Positions 42,913-51,883 of a stretch of 64,000 nucleotides of DNA are shown in pieces. Within the stretch, counting starts at the first letter, position 1, and every line of letters starts with the position of its first letter. Under the pieces are notes generated by a model. The model did not search any database. It saw only the letters and a program-made list of their open reading frames with translations, and was not told where the DNA came from. The stretch comes from HLUCCA09 sp039822045 (lineage in GTDB: Bacteria; Pseudomonadota; Alphaproteobacteria; Rhodobacterales; Rhodobacteraceae): contig JBCBMY010000001.1 of assembly GCA_039822045.1 (NCBI GenBank), positions 62,001 to 126,000 on the forward strand, in the 5' to 3' direction. Both the position numbers and the translations under genes were made by a program.

Positions 42913-43326
42913 ATGGGCGCTCAATCCGGCAAGGATGTGCTGATCAAGATCGAAGTGTCGGAAGGCGGCACCTTCGAGACCTTCGCGGGCCTGCGTGCGA
43001 CGCGGCTGAGCCTGAACGCGGATACGGTGGACGTGACCACGGTGGAGAGCCAGGGCGGGTGGCGCGAGCTACTGGTGGGGGCTGGCGTGCGCAGTGCCGC
43101 CATTTCTGGCTCGGGCGTATTCAAGGATGCCACGTCGGACGCGCGGGCGCGGGAGGTATTTTTCGCCAGCGAGGCGCCGCTCTTCCAAGTGATCGTGCCG
43201 GACTTTGGCACGATGGAAGGGGCGTTCCAGATCACGGCAATCGAGTATTCCGGAAGCTACGATGGAGAGGCGACCTATGAGGTTGCGATGGCCTCGGCTG
43301 GCGCGCTCACGTTCACCGGCGCCTGA
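42913..43326 (+). CDS. GTA major tail tube protein (ORFg9-like)
   Basis: A 137-residue tail tube protein of the TP901-1-like group: MGAQSGKDVLIKIE, then LRATRLSLNADTVDVTTVES and a C-terminal TYEVAMASAGALTFTG. A strong AGGAGGTGAG precedes the start, in keeping with the high copy number needed for the tube. The 39-bp gap before it is one of the few in this part of the cluster. Confidence 0.93.
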   Translation: MGAQSGKDVLIKIEVSEGGTFETFAGLRATRLSLNADTVDVTTVESQGGWRELLVGAGVRSAAISGSGVFKDATSDARAREVFFASEAPLFQVIVPDFGTMEGAFQITAIEYSGSYDGEATYEVAMASAGALTFTGA

Positions 43327-43330
43327 TCCG

Positions 43331-43648
43331 ATGGCGAACCCCTGGCGTGGTGAGGTGGCGCTTGTCCTGGACGGCGAGCGGCGGGTGGCGAAGCTGACCC
43401 TTGGCGCGTTGGCCGAGCTGGAGACCGAGCTTGGCGGGGAGAGCCTGATCGCTCTGATCGAACGGTTCGAGGCCGGTCGGCATTCGACGCGCGATGTGCT
43501 GGCATTGGTAGTGGCAGGTTTGCGCGGTGGTGGCTGGACGGGCGAGGCCAAGGACTTGCTGACCGCCGAGATCGAGGGTGGACCGATCGAGGCGTCGCGT
43601 GTGGCGGCGGCGCTTCTGGTGCATGCCTTCGCGCTGCCGGATGCCTGA
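43331..43648 (+). CDS. GTA tail assembly chaperone-like protein (ORFg10-like)
   Basis: A 105-residue protein with the GTA gp10 pattern: MANPWRGEVALVLDGE, LTLGALAELETELG and DVLALVVAGLRGGGW. Position between tube and tape measure suggests a tail assembly chaperone. It starts four bases after the g9 stop and overlaps or abuts the next small gene, an arrangement that in phages often involves programmed frameshifting; no slippery heptamer was identified by eye. Confidence 0.87.
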   Translation: MANPWRGEVALVLDGERRVAKLTLGALAELETELGGESLIALIERFEAGRHSTRDVLALVVAGLRGGGWTGEAKDLLTAEIEGGPIEASRVAAALLVHAFALPDA

Positions 43649-43676
43649 GTTTCGTCGCGAGAGCAGGAGCGTCGAG

Positions 43677-43886
43677 ATGGATTGGGCGGGGTTGATGCGG
43701 CTTGGCCTATCGGAGCTGAGGCTTAGCCCCGCCGTCTTTTGGTCTCTGACACCCCTGGAGCTTGCGATGATCGCGGGCCGGGAGCCGGGACAGGGACCGG
43801 ATCGGGGTCCGATGACCCGGCAAGCGTTGATGGAGCTCGCGCAGAGCTACCCGGACAAGATGGGAGGGGCCGAGGATGGCCGATGA
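43677..43886 (+). CDS. GTA small tail chaperone-like protein, DUF2376 (ORFg10.1-like)
   Basis: A 69-residue protein: MDWAGLMRLGLSELRLSPAVFWSLTPLEL-type sequence, then MTRQALMELAQSYPDK. This matches the small phage protein between g10 and the tape measure gene. ATG 43677 has GGAG eight bases upstream; ATG 43641, overlapping g10, would add 12 residues. The 3' end overlaps the tape measure gene by 11 bases. Confidence 0.83.
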   Translation: MDWAGLMRLGLSELRLSPAVFWSLTPLELAMIAGREPGQGPDRGPMTRQALMELAQSYPDKMGGAEDGR

Positions 43887-44541
43887 TTTCGAGACGCGCA
43901 GCGAGGCGCTGGAGACGCAGATCGAACGTCTGGAAGGCAGCCTGAGCGGGGCGGGCGAGATGGTCGCCGCGTTCGACAGGGAGCTTGTTCGGATGCGGAC
44001 GAGCCTGACGCGCACGTCCTCGAGCGTGTCGTCGTTGTCCAACAGCATCGGGCGGGGTCTGAGACGGGCCTTCGACGGGCTGGTGTTCGATGGGCTCAAG
44101 CTCAGCGACGCGCTGAACCTTGTGGGCCAACAGATTGGCAACTCGACCTATTCGGCCGCGATCAACCCGATCACGAGCCACCTGGGTGGACTGATCGGGG
44201 CGGGGCTCGCCGGTATCGGCGCGACCGGCTTTGCAAAGGGCGGCGCATTCACCCAAGGCCGTGTGACGCCCTTTGCGCGGGGCGGTGTCGTCACTGGGCC
44301 AACCACGTTTCCGATGCGCAACGGCACCGGACTTATGGGGGAGGCGGGGCCGGAAGCGATCCTGCCGCTCGAACGCGGGGCCGATGGGAGCCTGGGCGTG
44401 CGCGCCAAGGGCGGCGGTGGTGGCGGGGTGACTGTCGTTATGAACATCTCGACGCCCGACGCCGAGGGCTTTCGGCGGAGCCAGGGCCAGATCGCCGCGA
44501 TGGCCAGCCGGGCGATCGCGCGCGGTCAACGCAACCGCTGA
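43876..44541 (+). CDS. GTA tape measure protein (ORFg11-like)
   Basis: A 221-residue tape measure protein, very short by phage standards but normal for R. capsulatus-type GTAs, which have short tails. The first 70 residues are helical/coiled coil, the middle is hydrophobic and Gly-rich (HLGGLIGAGLAGIGATGFAKGG), and GGVVTGPTTFPM plus GEAGPEAILPL are common tape-measure end motifs. A GGGAGGGG lies upstream of the ATG. Confidence 0.9.
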   Translation: MADDFETRSEALETQIERLEGSLSGAGEMVAAFDRELVRMRTSLTRTSSSVSSLSNSIGRGLRRAFDGLVFDGLKLSDALNLVGQQIGNSTYSAAINPITSHLGGLIGAGLAGIGATGFAKGGAFTQGRVTPFARGGVVTGPTTFPMRNGTGLMGEAGPEAILPLERGADGSLGVRAKGGGGGGVTVVMNISTPDAEGFRRSQGQIAAMASRAIARGQRNR

Positions 44542-44551
44542 GGGAGCAGCC

Positions 44552-45184
44552 ATGACCTTTCACGATGTACGTTTTCCGACCACGCTGAGCTTTGGCTCGG
44601 CTGGCGGGCCCGAGCGGCGGACCGAAATCGTTACGCTGTCGAACGGCAATGAGGAGCGGAATACGCCGTGGGCCCACTCCCTTCGGCGGTTCGATGCGGG
44701 GCTGGGGATGCGCTCGCTCGATGATGTCGAGCTTCTGATTGCTTTCTTCGAGGCACGCCGTGGGCGACTGCACGGGTTTCGCTGGAAGGACTGGACCGAC
44801 TTTCGGTCATGTGCGCCTTCGGTCGCGGTCGCGTGCACCGATCAGACCCTCGGCACCGGCGACGGGGTGAATACCGGGTTCGAGCTGTGCAAGCACTACA
44901 CTTCGGGCTTGGAGGGCTACACCCGCCCGATCACCAAACCTGTGGACGGCACAGTCAAGCTAGCCGTTGACGGGGCTGAGTTGACCGAGGGTGCGGATTG
45001 GACCCTCGACGCGGCGTCTGGCGCTGTGACGCTTGTGGCGGCCCCGGCGGCGGGCCTGGCTGTCACCGCGGGCTATGAGTTCGACGTTCCGGTTCGCTTC
45101 GACACGGATCGCCTGGAGATCTCGATGGCGTCGTTCGCCGCAGGCGAAGTCCCGAGCGTGCCTGTGGTCGAGGTGCGGACATGA
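44552..45184 (+). CDS. GTA distal tail protein, DUF2460 (ORFg12-like)
   Basis: A 210-residue DUF2460 protein with FHDVRFPTTLSFGSAGGPERRTEI at the N-terminus and the RGRLHGFRWKDWTDF block. It should form the ring joining tail tube and baseplate hub. The stop overlaps the next start by four bases (ATGA). Confidence 0.92.
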   Translation: MTFHDVRFPTTLSFGSAGGPERRTEIVTLSNGNEERNTPWAHSLRRFDAGLGMRSLDDVELLIAFFEARRGRLHGFRWKDWTDFRSCAPSVAVACTDQTLGTGDGVNTGFELCKHYTSGLEGYTRPITKPVDGTVKLAVDGAELTEGADWTLDAASGAVTLVAAPAAGLAVTAGYEFDVPVRFDTDRLEISMASFAAGEVPSVPVVEVRT

Positions 45185-46089
45185 GCGGGGATCGCGAGGC
45201 GCTGCTGACGCATCTGTCGACCGGTGTCACGACGACCTGCAGGGCCTGGAAGCTGGAGCGGCGCGACGGGCAGGTTCTGGGTTTCACCGACCATGACCGA
45301 AACCTCGTGATCGACGGCGTGACGTGCCGCGCGGGGACGGGCCTGACCGCGCAAGCCTTGGCGCAGGCGACGGGCCTCTCGGTTGACAACACAGAGGCGG
45401 CGGGCGCCCTGAGTGATGCCGCCGTGACGGAAGAGGACATTGCCGCGGGTCGGTTTGACGGGGCCGCGGTAACCTGCTGGCTTGTGAACTGGCAGGACGT
45501 GTCCGAACGCATCGTTCTGTTCCGGGGCAGCATCGGTGAGGTGACGCGGGGTGGCGGGGCCTTTCGGGCGGAGCTGCGTGGACTGTCCGAGGCATTGAAC
45601 CAGCCGCAGGGGCGCGTGTTTCAGAAGCAGTGCTCCGCGGTTCTTGGTGATGCGACATGCGGGGTCGATCTGAACGCCCCCGGCATGTTTGCCGAGCGCG
45701 ATGTCGAAACCGTCGACGAAGGGCGCGCCTTCACCTTCACCTCGCTCTCGGGCTTTGAGAACGGTTGGTTCGCACGCGGCCGGTTCCGGGTGCAGACGGG
45801 CGCGGCCGCGGGGCTAGTCGGTCAGATCAAAGTGGATCGGGAGGATGCCTCGGGCCGTTCGATCGGACTTTGGCAATCGCTGCGCGCCGAGATTGTGCCG
45901 GGGGATCGCGTTCGCCTGGAGGCGGGGTGCGACAAGCGGCTTGCAACCTGTCGGGCCAAGTTCGCGAACGTCATGAACTTCAGGGGATTTCCCCATGTGC
46001 CGGGTGAAGACTGGGTAACGGGGTATCCCAATTCCACGACGCTCAACGACGGGGGTAGCTACGTCAATCCGCAAGGAACGACGTCATGA
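45181..46089 (+). CDS. GTA baseplate hub protein, DUF2163 (ORFg13-like)
   Basis: A 302-residue DUF2163 protein. Conserved stretches are TTTCRAWKLERRDG, LGFTDHDRNL and a C-terminal cysteine-containing block (RLEAGCDKRLATCRAKFANVMNFRGFPHVPG). The cysteine pattern fits the iron-sulfur-cluster-containing hub protein described for the R. capsulatus GTA; cluster binding here is inferred. It overlaps g14 by four bases. Confidence 0.92.
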   Translation: MSGDREALLTHLSTGVTTTCRAWKLERRDGQVLGFTDHDRNLVIDGVTCRAGTGLTAQALAQATGLSVDNTEAAGALSDAAVTEEDIAAGRFDGAAVTCWLVNWQDVSERIVLFRGSIGEVTRGGGAFRAELRGLSEALNQPQGRVFQKQCSAVLGDATCGVDLNAPGMFAERDVETVDEGRAFTFTSLSGFENGWFARGRFRVQTGAAAGLVGQIKVDREDASGRSIGLWQSLRAEIVPGDRVRLEAGCDKRLATCRAKFANVMNFRGFPHVPGEDWVTGYPNSTTLNDGGSYVNPQGTTS

Positions 46090-46535
46090 CGGCGGCCGGT
46101 CGCGACGCGATCGTATCCGCGGCCAGGAACTGGATTGGGACGCCCTATCGGCATCAAGCCTCGCGGGCTGGCGCCGGAGCCGATTGCCTGGGCCTGGTGC
46201 GCGGGATTTGGCGCGAAGTCTATGGTCGCGAACCCGTGACGGTGCCAGCCTACACCCCTGATTGGACCGAGCCGAGTGGGGATGAGGCCCTATGGCGCGC
46301 GGCGCGGCGGCACCTGCGGCAGCGCGATGCAAGCGAGGAGCTGCGCCCCGGCGACCTTCTGCTCTTTCGCATGCGCGAGGGGCGGGTGGCGAAGCATCTT
46401 GGCATCCTGTCCTGCATTGGGGACCGGCCTGCCTTCATCCATGCAATGAGCGGACACGGCGTGATCGAAAGCCCCCTGAGTACGCCGTGGGCGCGCCGGG
46501 TGGTTGCGCGGTTCGTCTTCCCCGAAAAGGAGTGA
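46086..46535 (+). CDS. GTA NlpC/P60-type cell-wall peptidase (ORFg14-like)
   Basis: A 149-residue NlpC/P60 peptidase. The catalytic Cys34 is in GADCLGLVRG and the His104 in VAKHLGIL, the usual order in this family. It is thought to open the peptidoglycan of the recipient during DNA delivery. The ATG overlaps g13 by four bases and the gene ends three bases before g15. Confidence 0.93.
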   Translation: MTAAGRDAIVSAARNWIGTPYRHQASRAGAGADCLGLVRGIWREVYGREPVTVPAYTPDWTEPSGDEALWRAARRHLRQRDASEELRPGDLLLFRMREGRVAKHLGILSCIGDRPAFIHAMSGHGVIESPLSTPWARRVVARFVFPEKE

Positions 46536-46538
46536 TCC

Positions 46539-49500
46539 ATGGCGACGATCTTGTTCGCGGCGGCCGGCGCGGCGCTTGGCGGTGCGGTGGGCGGCTCGGT
46601 CTTCGGCCTGTCCTCGGTCGTGATCGGCCGTGCGATTGGTGCCACAGTTGGCCGAGTGATCGACCAGAAGCTCTTGGGCTCGGGCAGTGAGGTCGTCGAG
46701 GGACCGCGGCTGAACCGATTCCGGGTGCTTGGCGCGAGTGAGGGCTCTCCGGTCGGGCGGAGCTATGGCCGCACCCGGGTTGGCGGCCAGATCATCTGGA
46801 CCACGCGCTTTAAGGAACGGGTCAGCAAAAAGAGCGCCGGTGGCAAGGGCGGCGGCGGTGGCGGCGAGGTTCGGACCTACAGCTACTCGGTGAGCCTTGC
46901 CGTGGCATTGGGTGAGGGCGAGATTTCAAGCATCGGTCGGGTTTGGGCCGACGGGGTGGAAGTGCCGCGCAACAAGCTCGACATGCGGGTCTATTCCGGA
47001 ACGGAAGATCAACTGCCTGATCCTTTGATGGAGGCGATCGAGGGCGCGGGCAATGTGCCCGCCTACCGAGGGCTCGCCTACGTTGTTCTCGAAAACATGC
47101 AGCTGGCCGACTATGGAAACCGCGTGCCGCAGCTGTCATTCGAAGTGATCCGACCAACGGACGGGTCCAAGGTCCCGGACGACGTCCAACCCATTGGCTC
47201 AATCGTTAGAGGCGTGGCTCTGGTGCCGGGGTCGGGCGAATACTCGCTAGCGACTTCACAGGTGCGCAAGCGCACGGCTCCTGGGCGCACCAGCCTTGTG
47301 AATGTGAGCACAAATGCGGGCGAAACCGACTTTCTAGTCTCCATGCGTCAGCTGGAGGAAGAGGTCCCGTCCTGCGAAGCGGTATCGCTTGTCGTATCGT
47401 GGTTCGGCAACGATCTGCGTGCGGGGCATTGCTTCCTGAAGCCGAAGGTCGAACAGAAGCAGACGATGATCGACAGCATGCCGTGGATCGTCAGTGCCGC
47501 GACTCGCGATGTGGCCGAGGTGGTGCCGTACGTGGACGGCCGTCCGATTTATGGCGGCACACCAGCTGATGAATCGGTGATTGAAGCGATCCAGGCCCTT
47601 AAGGCGCAGGGCAAGCACGTGACGTTCTATCCCTTCATTCTGATGGACCAGATGGAGGGCAACACGCTGCCCAACCCCTGGACGGGTGCCACAGGGCAGC
47701 CGCATCTGCCCTGGCGTGGGCGCATCACGACGTCGCTCGCTCCCGGCGTCGCGGGAAGCCCTGACGGGACCGCGGCTGCGGCAAGCGAGGTTGCCGACTT
47801 CTTTGGTGACGCGGAGGTTTCGAACTTCACACCGGACGGGAAGTCGATCTTCTACACGGGTCCGACCGAGTGGTCCTACCGGCGGTTCATCTTGCACTAT
47901 GCGCGTCTGTGCGCGCTTGCGGGGGGCGTTGACGCGTTTTGTATCGGATCGGAGATGCGGGCGCTGACGCAGATCCGCGGGGAAGACGACACCTTTCCGG
48001 CAGTTTCGGCCCTGATTGCGCTCGCCCAGGACGTTCGCGCCGTGCTCGGGCCGAACGTCAAGATCGGCTACGCGGCCGATTGGTCGGAATACTTCGGGTA
48101 TCAGCCGCAGGACGGGTCGGGGGATGTGTTCTTCCACCTTGATCCGCTCTGGTCGGCGCCGGAAATCGATTTCATCGGCATCGATAATTACATGCCGCTC
48201 TCCGACTGGCGGGACGGAACAGACCATCTCGATGCGATCGAAGGATGGCCCTCAGTTTATGACATGGACTACCTCAGGGGCGGCGTGGCCGGGGGCGAAG
48301 GCTTTGACTGGTATTACCCCGACCAGGCGGCAAGGGATACGCAGACGCGTGCGCCAATAACGGATGGCGCCTATGGAGAGCCCTGGGTCTTTCGCTACAA
48401 GGACCTGCGCGGCTGGTGGGAGAACCCGCACCACAACCGAAAAGGTGGAGTGCGGCAGGCAGATCCGACCGACTGGGCGCCGCAATCGAAGCCGTTCTGG
48501 TTCACGGAATTCGGCTGCGCGGCATTGGACAAGTCGACCAACCAGCCCAACAAGTTCCTCGACCCGAAATCTTCGGAGTCGCGCCTCGCTCATTACTCGA
48601 ACGGTCGTCGGGACGAGTTCATTCAGGCGCAGTACCTTCGGGCCGTCACGCTGCATTGGGCGGATGCCGCGCAGAACCCGGTGAGCCCCGTCTATGGCGG
48701 GCCGATGGTGGATATGTCGAAGGCCCATGTCTGGGCATGGGATGTGCGGCCCTATCCGGCATTCCCGGCGCGCAGCGACTTGTGGAGTGACGGGGCGAAC
48801 TATGATCGCGGGCACTGGCTGAACGGGCGGACGAGCAACGAGGCGCTCGCTGCGGTGATCTCTGACATTTGTGCCCGGTCAGGAATGACGGACATCGATG
48901 TGTCCAGTGTGATCGGTAATGTCCGTGGGTTCGAGATGGAGACCGGGCAGGGCGCGCGAGCGGCGCTGCAACCGCTGATGCTCGCTTATGGCCTGGATGC
49001 CTCGGAACGCGAAGGATCGCTTGTCTTCTCGATGCGCGGGACACCTGTAACTGTGGAAATCGGGGCTGATATGCTGGCCGTATCGACAGAGTTCGAGGGC
49101 GATCTGGAGCGCCTGCGGGAATCGGCACCAGAAATCCCCGACCGCGTGCAGCTCAACAGCGTCAAATCCGGCTCGGATTTCTCCGCGCAGGCGGTTGAGG
49201 CGGTGTTTCCAGGGGAGACCGTCCAAACAACAGCGCAGAGCGAGTTGCCGCTCGTAATGACCCAGGGCGAGGCGCAGTCGGTCGCAGACCGCTGGCTCGC
49301 CGAGGCGCGCGTTTCCAGAGACAGTGTTCGTCTGTCTCTGCCGCCTTCAGCTCTATGGGTGGGAGCAGGAGACACGGTGTCGATCGACGCAGAGGGGCAT
49401 CGCGGAACCTATCGGATCGACCGTGTTGAGCAGGGCGCGGGGCAACTCATCGATGCGGTTCGGATCGAGGCGGGCATCTATGCGCCCGGGGAGCAGGTCG

Positions 49501-50471
49501 CAGAGGATCTGGTTACACAGGCCTTCATGGTGCCTGTTCCGGTCGAGCCCATCTTCATGGACCTGCCGCTTCTTACGGGCAGCGAAGATCCGATTGCACC
49601 TCACCTTGCCGTCGCCGCCGAACCTTGGCCCGGGCAGGTGTCTGTCTATGCCTCTACAGAAGATGCGGGGTATGCGCTTAACACCGTGTTGGAGACGCCT
49701 GCGGCCATCGGGATCACACTCGACGATCTGCCGGCTGCCGCGCCCGGGCGCTGGGACAGGGGGCCGTCCATTCGGATCCGCTTGTCCACCGAGGGACCGC
49801 TTGCCGCTGCAGATCGCGCCGCGGTTTTTGCCGGAGCTAATGCGTTTGCCATCGGGACAGGGAGCGTCGCCGGATGGGAGATCGTGCAGTTCGTCGATGC
49901 TGAACTGGTCGAACCCGACACCTACGCAGTGTCGCTGCGCCTCAGAGGTCAGGCAGGCACGGATGCCGAGATGCCAGAGAGCTGGCCCGCCGGATCGCTC
50001 ATTGTGATGCTTGACGGAGCCCCCGGCCAGATCACTGTGCCGGCGTCCGCACGAGGGCTGACGCGCCACTATCGCGTGGGGCCGTCGGGACTGGCGCTGG
50101 ACGATCCCGCATACACCCATCTGGAAGCGGCGTTCAGCGGGATCGGCCTGCGGCCCTATGCGCCCGCCCATCTGAAGGCCCGCGAAGACGAGGGTGATCT
50201 CGCCATTTCTTGGATCAGGCGGACGCGGTTCGATGGAGACAGCTGGCTTGGGGAAGATGTCCCCCTTGGCGAGGAGCAAGAGCGCTATCGGCTGCGTGTC
50301 TTGGATGGCGATGGGGCGGTCCTGCGGGAGGCCGAGTTGAGCGAACCGCAATGGACCTACTCCGCGGGCGATCGCATCGCGGACGGGGGCGCCGCCGCGG
50401 TCGTCGAGGTGGCGCAGGTTTCAACTCAGTTCGGGGCAGGCCCCTACAAAAGGATCGAAATCGATGGATGA
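46539..50471 (+). CDS. GTA megatron / host-interaction tail protein (ORFg15-like)
   Basis: A 1310-residue protein, the largest of the cluster. The N-terminus has two Gly/Ala-rich hydrophobic helices (about residues 1-45). A GTA TIM-barrel-like domain follows near residues 400-750, with WFTEFGCAALDKSTNQPNKF as a recognisable block, then a phage-tail-like domain and Fn-like/beta regions to the C-terminus. It is expected to form the tip and central fibre that penetrates the recipient envelope. GGAG lies upstream of the ATG. Its end overlaps the DUF2793 gene by eight bases. Confidence 0.93.
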   Translation: MATILFAAAGAALGGAVGGSVFGLSSVVIGRAIGATVGRVIDQKLLGSGSEVVEGPRLNRFRVLGASEGSPVGRSYGRTRVGGQIIWTTRFKERVSKKSAGGKGGGGGGEVRTYSYSVSLAVALGEGEISSIGRVWADGVEVPRNKLDMRVYSGTEDQLPDPLMEAIEGAGNVPAYRGLAYVVLENMQLADYGNRVPQLSFEVIRPTDGSKVPDDVQPIGSIVRGVALVPGSGEYSLATSQVRKRTAPGRTSLVNVSTNAGETDFLVSMRQLEEEVPSCEAVSLVVSWFGNDLRAGHCFLKPKVEQKQTMIDSMPWIVSAATRDVAEVVPYVDGRPIYGGTPADESVIEAIQALKAQGKHVTFYPFILMDQMEGNTLPNPWTGATGQPHLPWRGRITTSLAPGVAGSPDGTAAAASEVADFFGDAEVSNFTPDGKSIFYTGPTEWSYRRFILHYARLCALAGGVDAFCIGSEMRALTQIRGEDDTFPAVSALIALAQDVRAVLGPNVKIGYAADWSEYFGYQPQDGSGDVFFHLDPLWSAPEIDFIGIDNYMPLSDWRDGTDHLDAIEGWPSVYDMDYLRGGVAGGEGFDWYYPDQAARDTQTRAPITDGAYGEPWVFRYKDLRGWWENPHHNRKGGVRQADPTDWAPQSKPFWFTEFGCAALDKSTNQPNKFLDPKSSESRLAHYSNGRRDEFIQAQYLRAVTLHWADAAQNPVSPVYGGPMVDMSKAHVWAWDVRPYPAFPARSDLWSDGANYDRGHWLNGRTSNEALAAVISDICARSGMTDIDVSSVIGNVRGFEMETGQGARAALQPLMLAYGLDASEREGSLVFSMRGTPVTVEIGADMLAVSTEFEGDLERLRESAPEIPDRVQLNSVKSGSDFSAQAVEAVFPGETVQTTAQSELPLVMTQGEAQSVADRWLAEARVSRDSVRLSLPPSALWVGAGDTVSIDAEGHRGTYRIDRVEQGAGQLIDAVRIEAGIYAPGEQVAEDLVTQAFMVPVPVEPIFMDLPLLTGSEDPIAPHLAVAAEPWPGQVSVYASTEDAGYALNTVLETPAAIGITLDDLPAAAPGRWDRGPSIRIRLSTEGPLAAADRAAVFAGANAFAIGTGSVAGWEIVQFVDAELVEPDTYAVSLRLRGQAGTDAEMPESWPAGSLIVMLDGAPGQITVPASARGLTRHYRVGPSGLALDDPAYTHLEAAFSGIGLRPYAPAHLKAREDEGDLAISWIRRTRFDGDSWLGEDVPLGEEQERYRLRVLDGDGAVLREAELSEPQWTYSAGDRIADGGAAAVVEVAQVSTQFGAGPYKRIEIDG

Positions 50472-51174
50472 GACGCCCAATCTGGCGCTGCCGCTGGTGC
50501 AGCCGAGCCAGGCACAGAAGCATGTCACCGTGAACGAGGCACTCGTTCGGCTTGATGCCGGCGCCCAGCTGGTCTTGGCCGACACGGGCATATCGGTGCC
50601 GCCGGGAAGCCCTGATGAGGGCGTCTGCTATGGCGTTCCGGTTGGGGCCACGGGGGCTTGGCAAGGGCACGAGGGCGAGGTTGCCGTCGAGGACAACGGG
50701 GGCTGGTCGTTCCTTTCTCCTCGCGAGGGGTGGCGGGCATGGGACCGGGCTTCGGTGCGCGGTCTTGTCCATGACGGCTCCGGCTGGCGCGTCGAGGGCT
50801 TGGCGACCGCACCGTCGGGTGCCGGGGCTCGGTTCGTGACGCAGGAAGCTCTGCACAGCGTGACCGCCGGTACCGACAACACAACTGCGCTGGTCATTCC
50901 GGCCAAGAGCATGGTCTTTGCGGCCTCCGCGCGCGTGACGAGCGACATCACGGGGTCTGCACCTACGTGGTCTCTTGGGGTTGCGGGAGCGACGGACCGG
51001 TTCGGCTCAGGTCTCGGGATGGGGCAGGGCGGCTTTGCTGACGGAATCCTCGGAACACCGCAGACCTACTACAGCGATACAGCCCTGGTGATTTCGGGCG
51101 AGGGTGGCGATCTGAGCGGCGGAACGGTGAGGCTAGCGCTGCACTATATCGCATTCGACCTTCCGGACCTTTGA
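50464..51174 (+). CDS. DUF2793 protein, probable GTA tail fibre
   Basis: A 236-residue DUF2793 protein. The N-terminus (TPNLALPLVQPSQAQKHVTVNEALVRLD) is the signature of the family and is usually the part that docks on the particle; the C-terminal half is beta-rich and Gly/Ser-rich like a receptor-binding head. In R. capsulatus a DUF2793 tail-fibre gene is encoded away from the main cluster; here it overlaps g15 by eight bases and is likely co-transcribed. Confidence 0.88.
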   Translation: MDETPNLALPLVQPSQAQKHVTVNEALVRLDAGAQLVLADTGISVPPGSPDEGVCYGVPVGATGAWQGHEGEVAVEDNGGWSFLSPREGWRAWDRASVRGLVHDGSGWRVEGLATAPSGAGARFVTQEALHSVTAGTDNTTALVIPAKSMVFAASARVTSDITGSAPTWSLGVAGATDRFGSGLGMGQGGFADGILGTPQTYYSDTALVISGEGGDLSGGTVRLALHYIAFDLPDL

Positions 51175-51178
51175 GGCA

Positions 51179-51469
51179 ATGCGCCGGGTCCTCCACGGCG
51201 ATGTGGCGACGGCAGCGCGCGTTCTGTACGCCCGCCCGGCGACTGAGCGGCAGGCACTGATCACAGCGCTCATCGCCGGGGCAGACGTCGCCCACGCCCA
51301 TGCCCGTGCCACCGGAGGCGCGCACCCCGTTTGGGGGACGGGCAGCCTGATGTCGGCTGCTACGTCTCATCGGCGTGGGGCGGAGCCCGACTTCGACGAC
51401 GATGAATATTGCCAGTGCTGGGTGATGGTGCTCCTGGCGCTGGTCGAGCGACGGGCGCGCACGGCCTAG
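51179..51469 (+). CDS. Small conserved hypothetical protein at the end of the GTA cluster
   Basis: A 96-residue protein starting MRRVLHGDVATAARVLYARP, with a HARATGGAHPVWGTGSLMSAA segment and an acidic DFDDDEYCQCW patch. It begins four bases after the DUF2793 stop, so it is probably part of the same transcript. I recognise the general pattern from the same position near other rhodobacterial GTA clusters but know no function. Its last four bases overlap the convergent DksA-like gene. Confidence 0.75.
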   Translation: MRRVLHGDVATAARVLYARPATERQALITALIAGADVAHAHARATGGAHPVWGTGSLMSAATSHRRGAEPDFDDDEYCQCWVMVLLALVERRARTA

Positions 51470-51804
51470 CCAGAGGCGCAGGAGATGCAGCAGGGAGTCG
51501 TAGGGTCGAGGTCGAGTCGCTTGAGGGCGATGTCTTCACCACATTCCACGCACTCGCCAAAGGTTCCTACGTCGATACGCAGCAATGCCGCGCCGATCCG
51601 CTGTGCCATGACGTTTCGTCGGCGCCCGCCCGCCTGGGCCATGGCCTGGTTCTGCAGCGCATCCATTCGAGCGAGCCGACCGACCGACTGCTGATCGAGC
51701 GCCACGATAGCTTGGCCCTGCTGCCCGAGCGCATCGGCATCGGCCAATTCCTGCTTCAGCTGAAGGAGACGGCCGCGGTAGACGGCAAGCAGTTCTGGCG
51801 CCAT
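51466..51804 (-). CDS. DksA/TraR-family zinc-finger protein
   Basis: A 112-residue DksA/TraR-like protein with a complete C4 zinc finger (Cys85-x2-Cys88, then Cys106-x2-Cys109). The coiled-coil tip reads LDQQSVGRLARMDALQ, the short TraR-like form and not the DxxDxA form of true DksA. Such proteins can bind RNA polymerase without ppGpp. It is convergent with the last GTA-linked gene and divergent from cysE (79 bp). It complements the zinc-ligand-poor DksA at 23198-23620. Confidence 0.88.
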   Translation of the reverse strand: MAPELLAVYRGRLLQLKQELADADALGQQGQAIVALDQQSVGRLARMDALQNQAMAQAGGRRRNVMAQRIGAALLRIDVGTFGECVECGEDIALKRLDLDPTTPCCISCASG

Positions 51805-51883
51805 GGTCGCCCTTTGACATTGGAGAATGACAGCGAAGGCCTATCTGCGGTATCTGTCAACCGATCCCATGGAGGGCACAGCG

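Noticed and set aside
43578..43886. Programmed frameshift between g10 and g10.1, as in phage tail chaperones
   Set aside because: No slippery heptamer was identified by eye, and the downstream gene has its own ATG with GGAG upstream.
36579..51469. Ordinary temperate prophage
   Set aside because: No integrase, repressor, replication, lysis or attachment-site signals are seen, and gene order and short tape measure match gene transfer agents.
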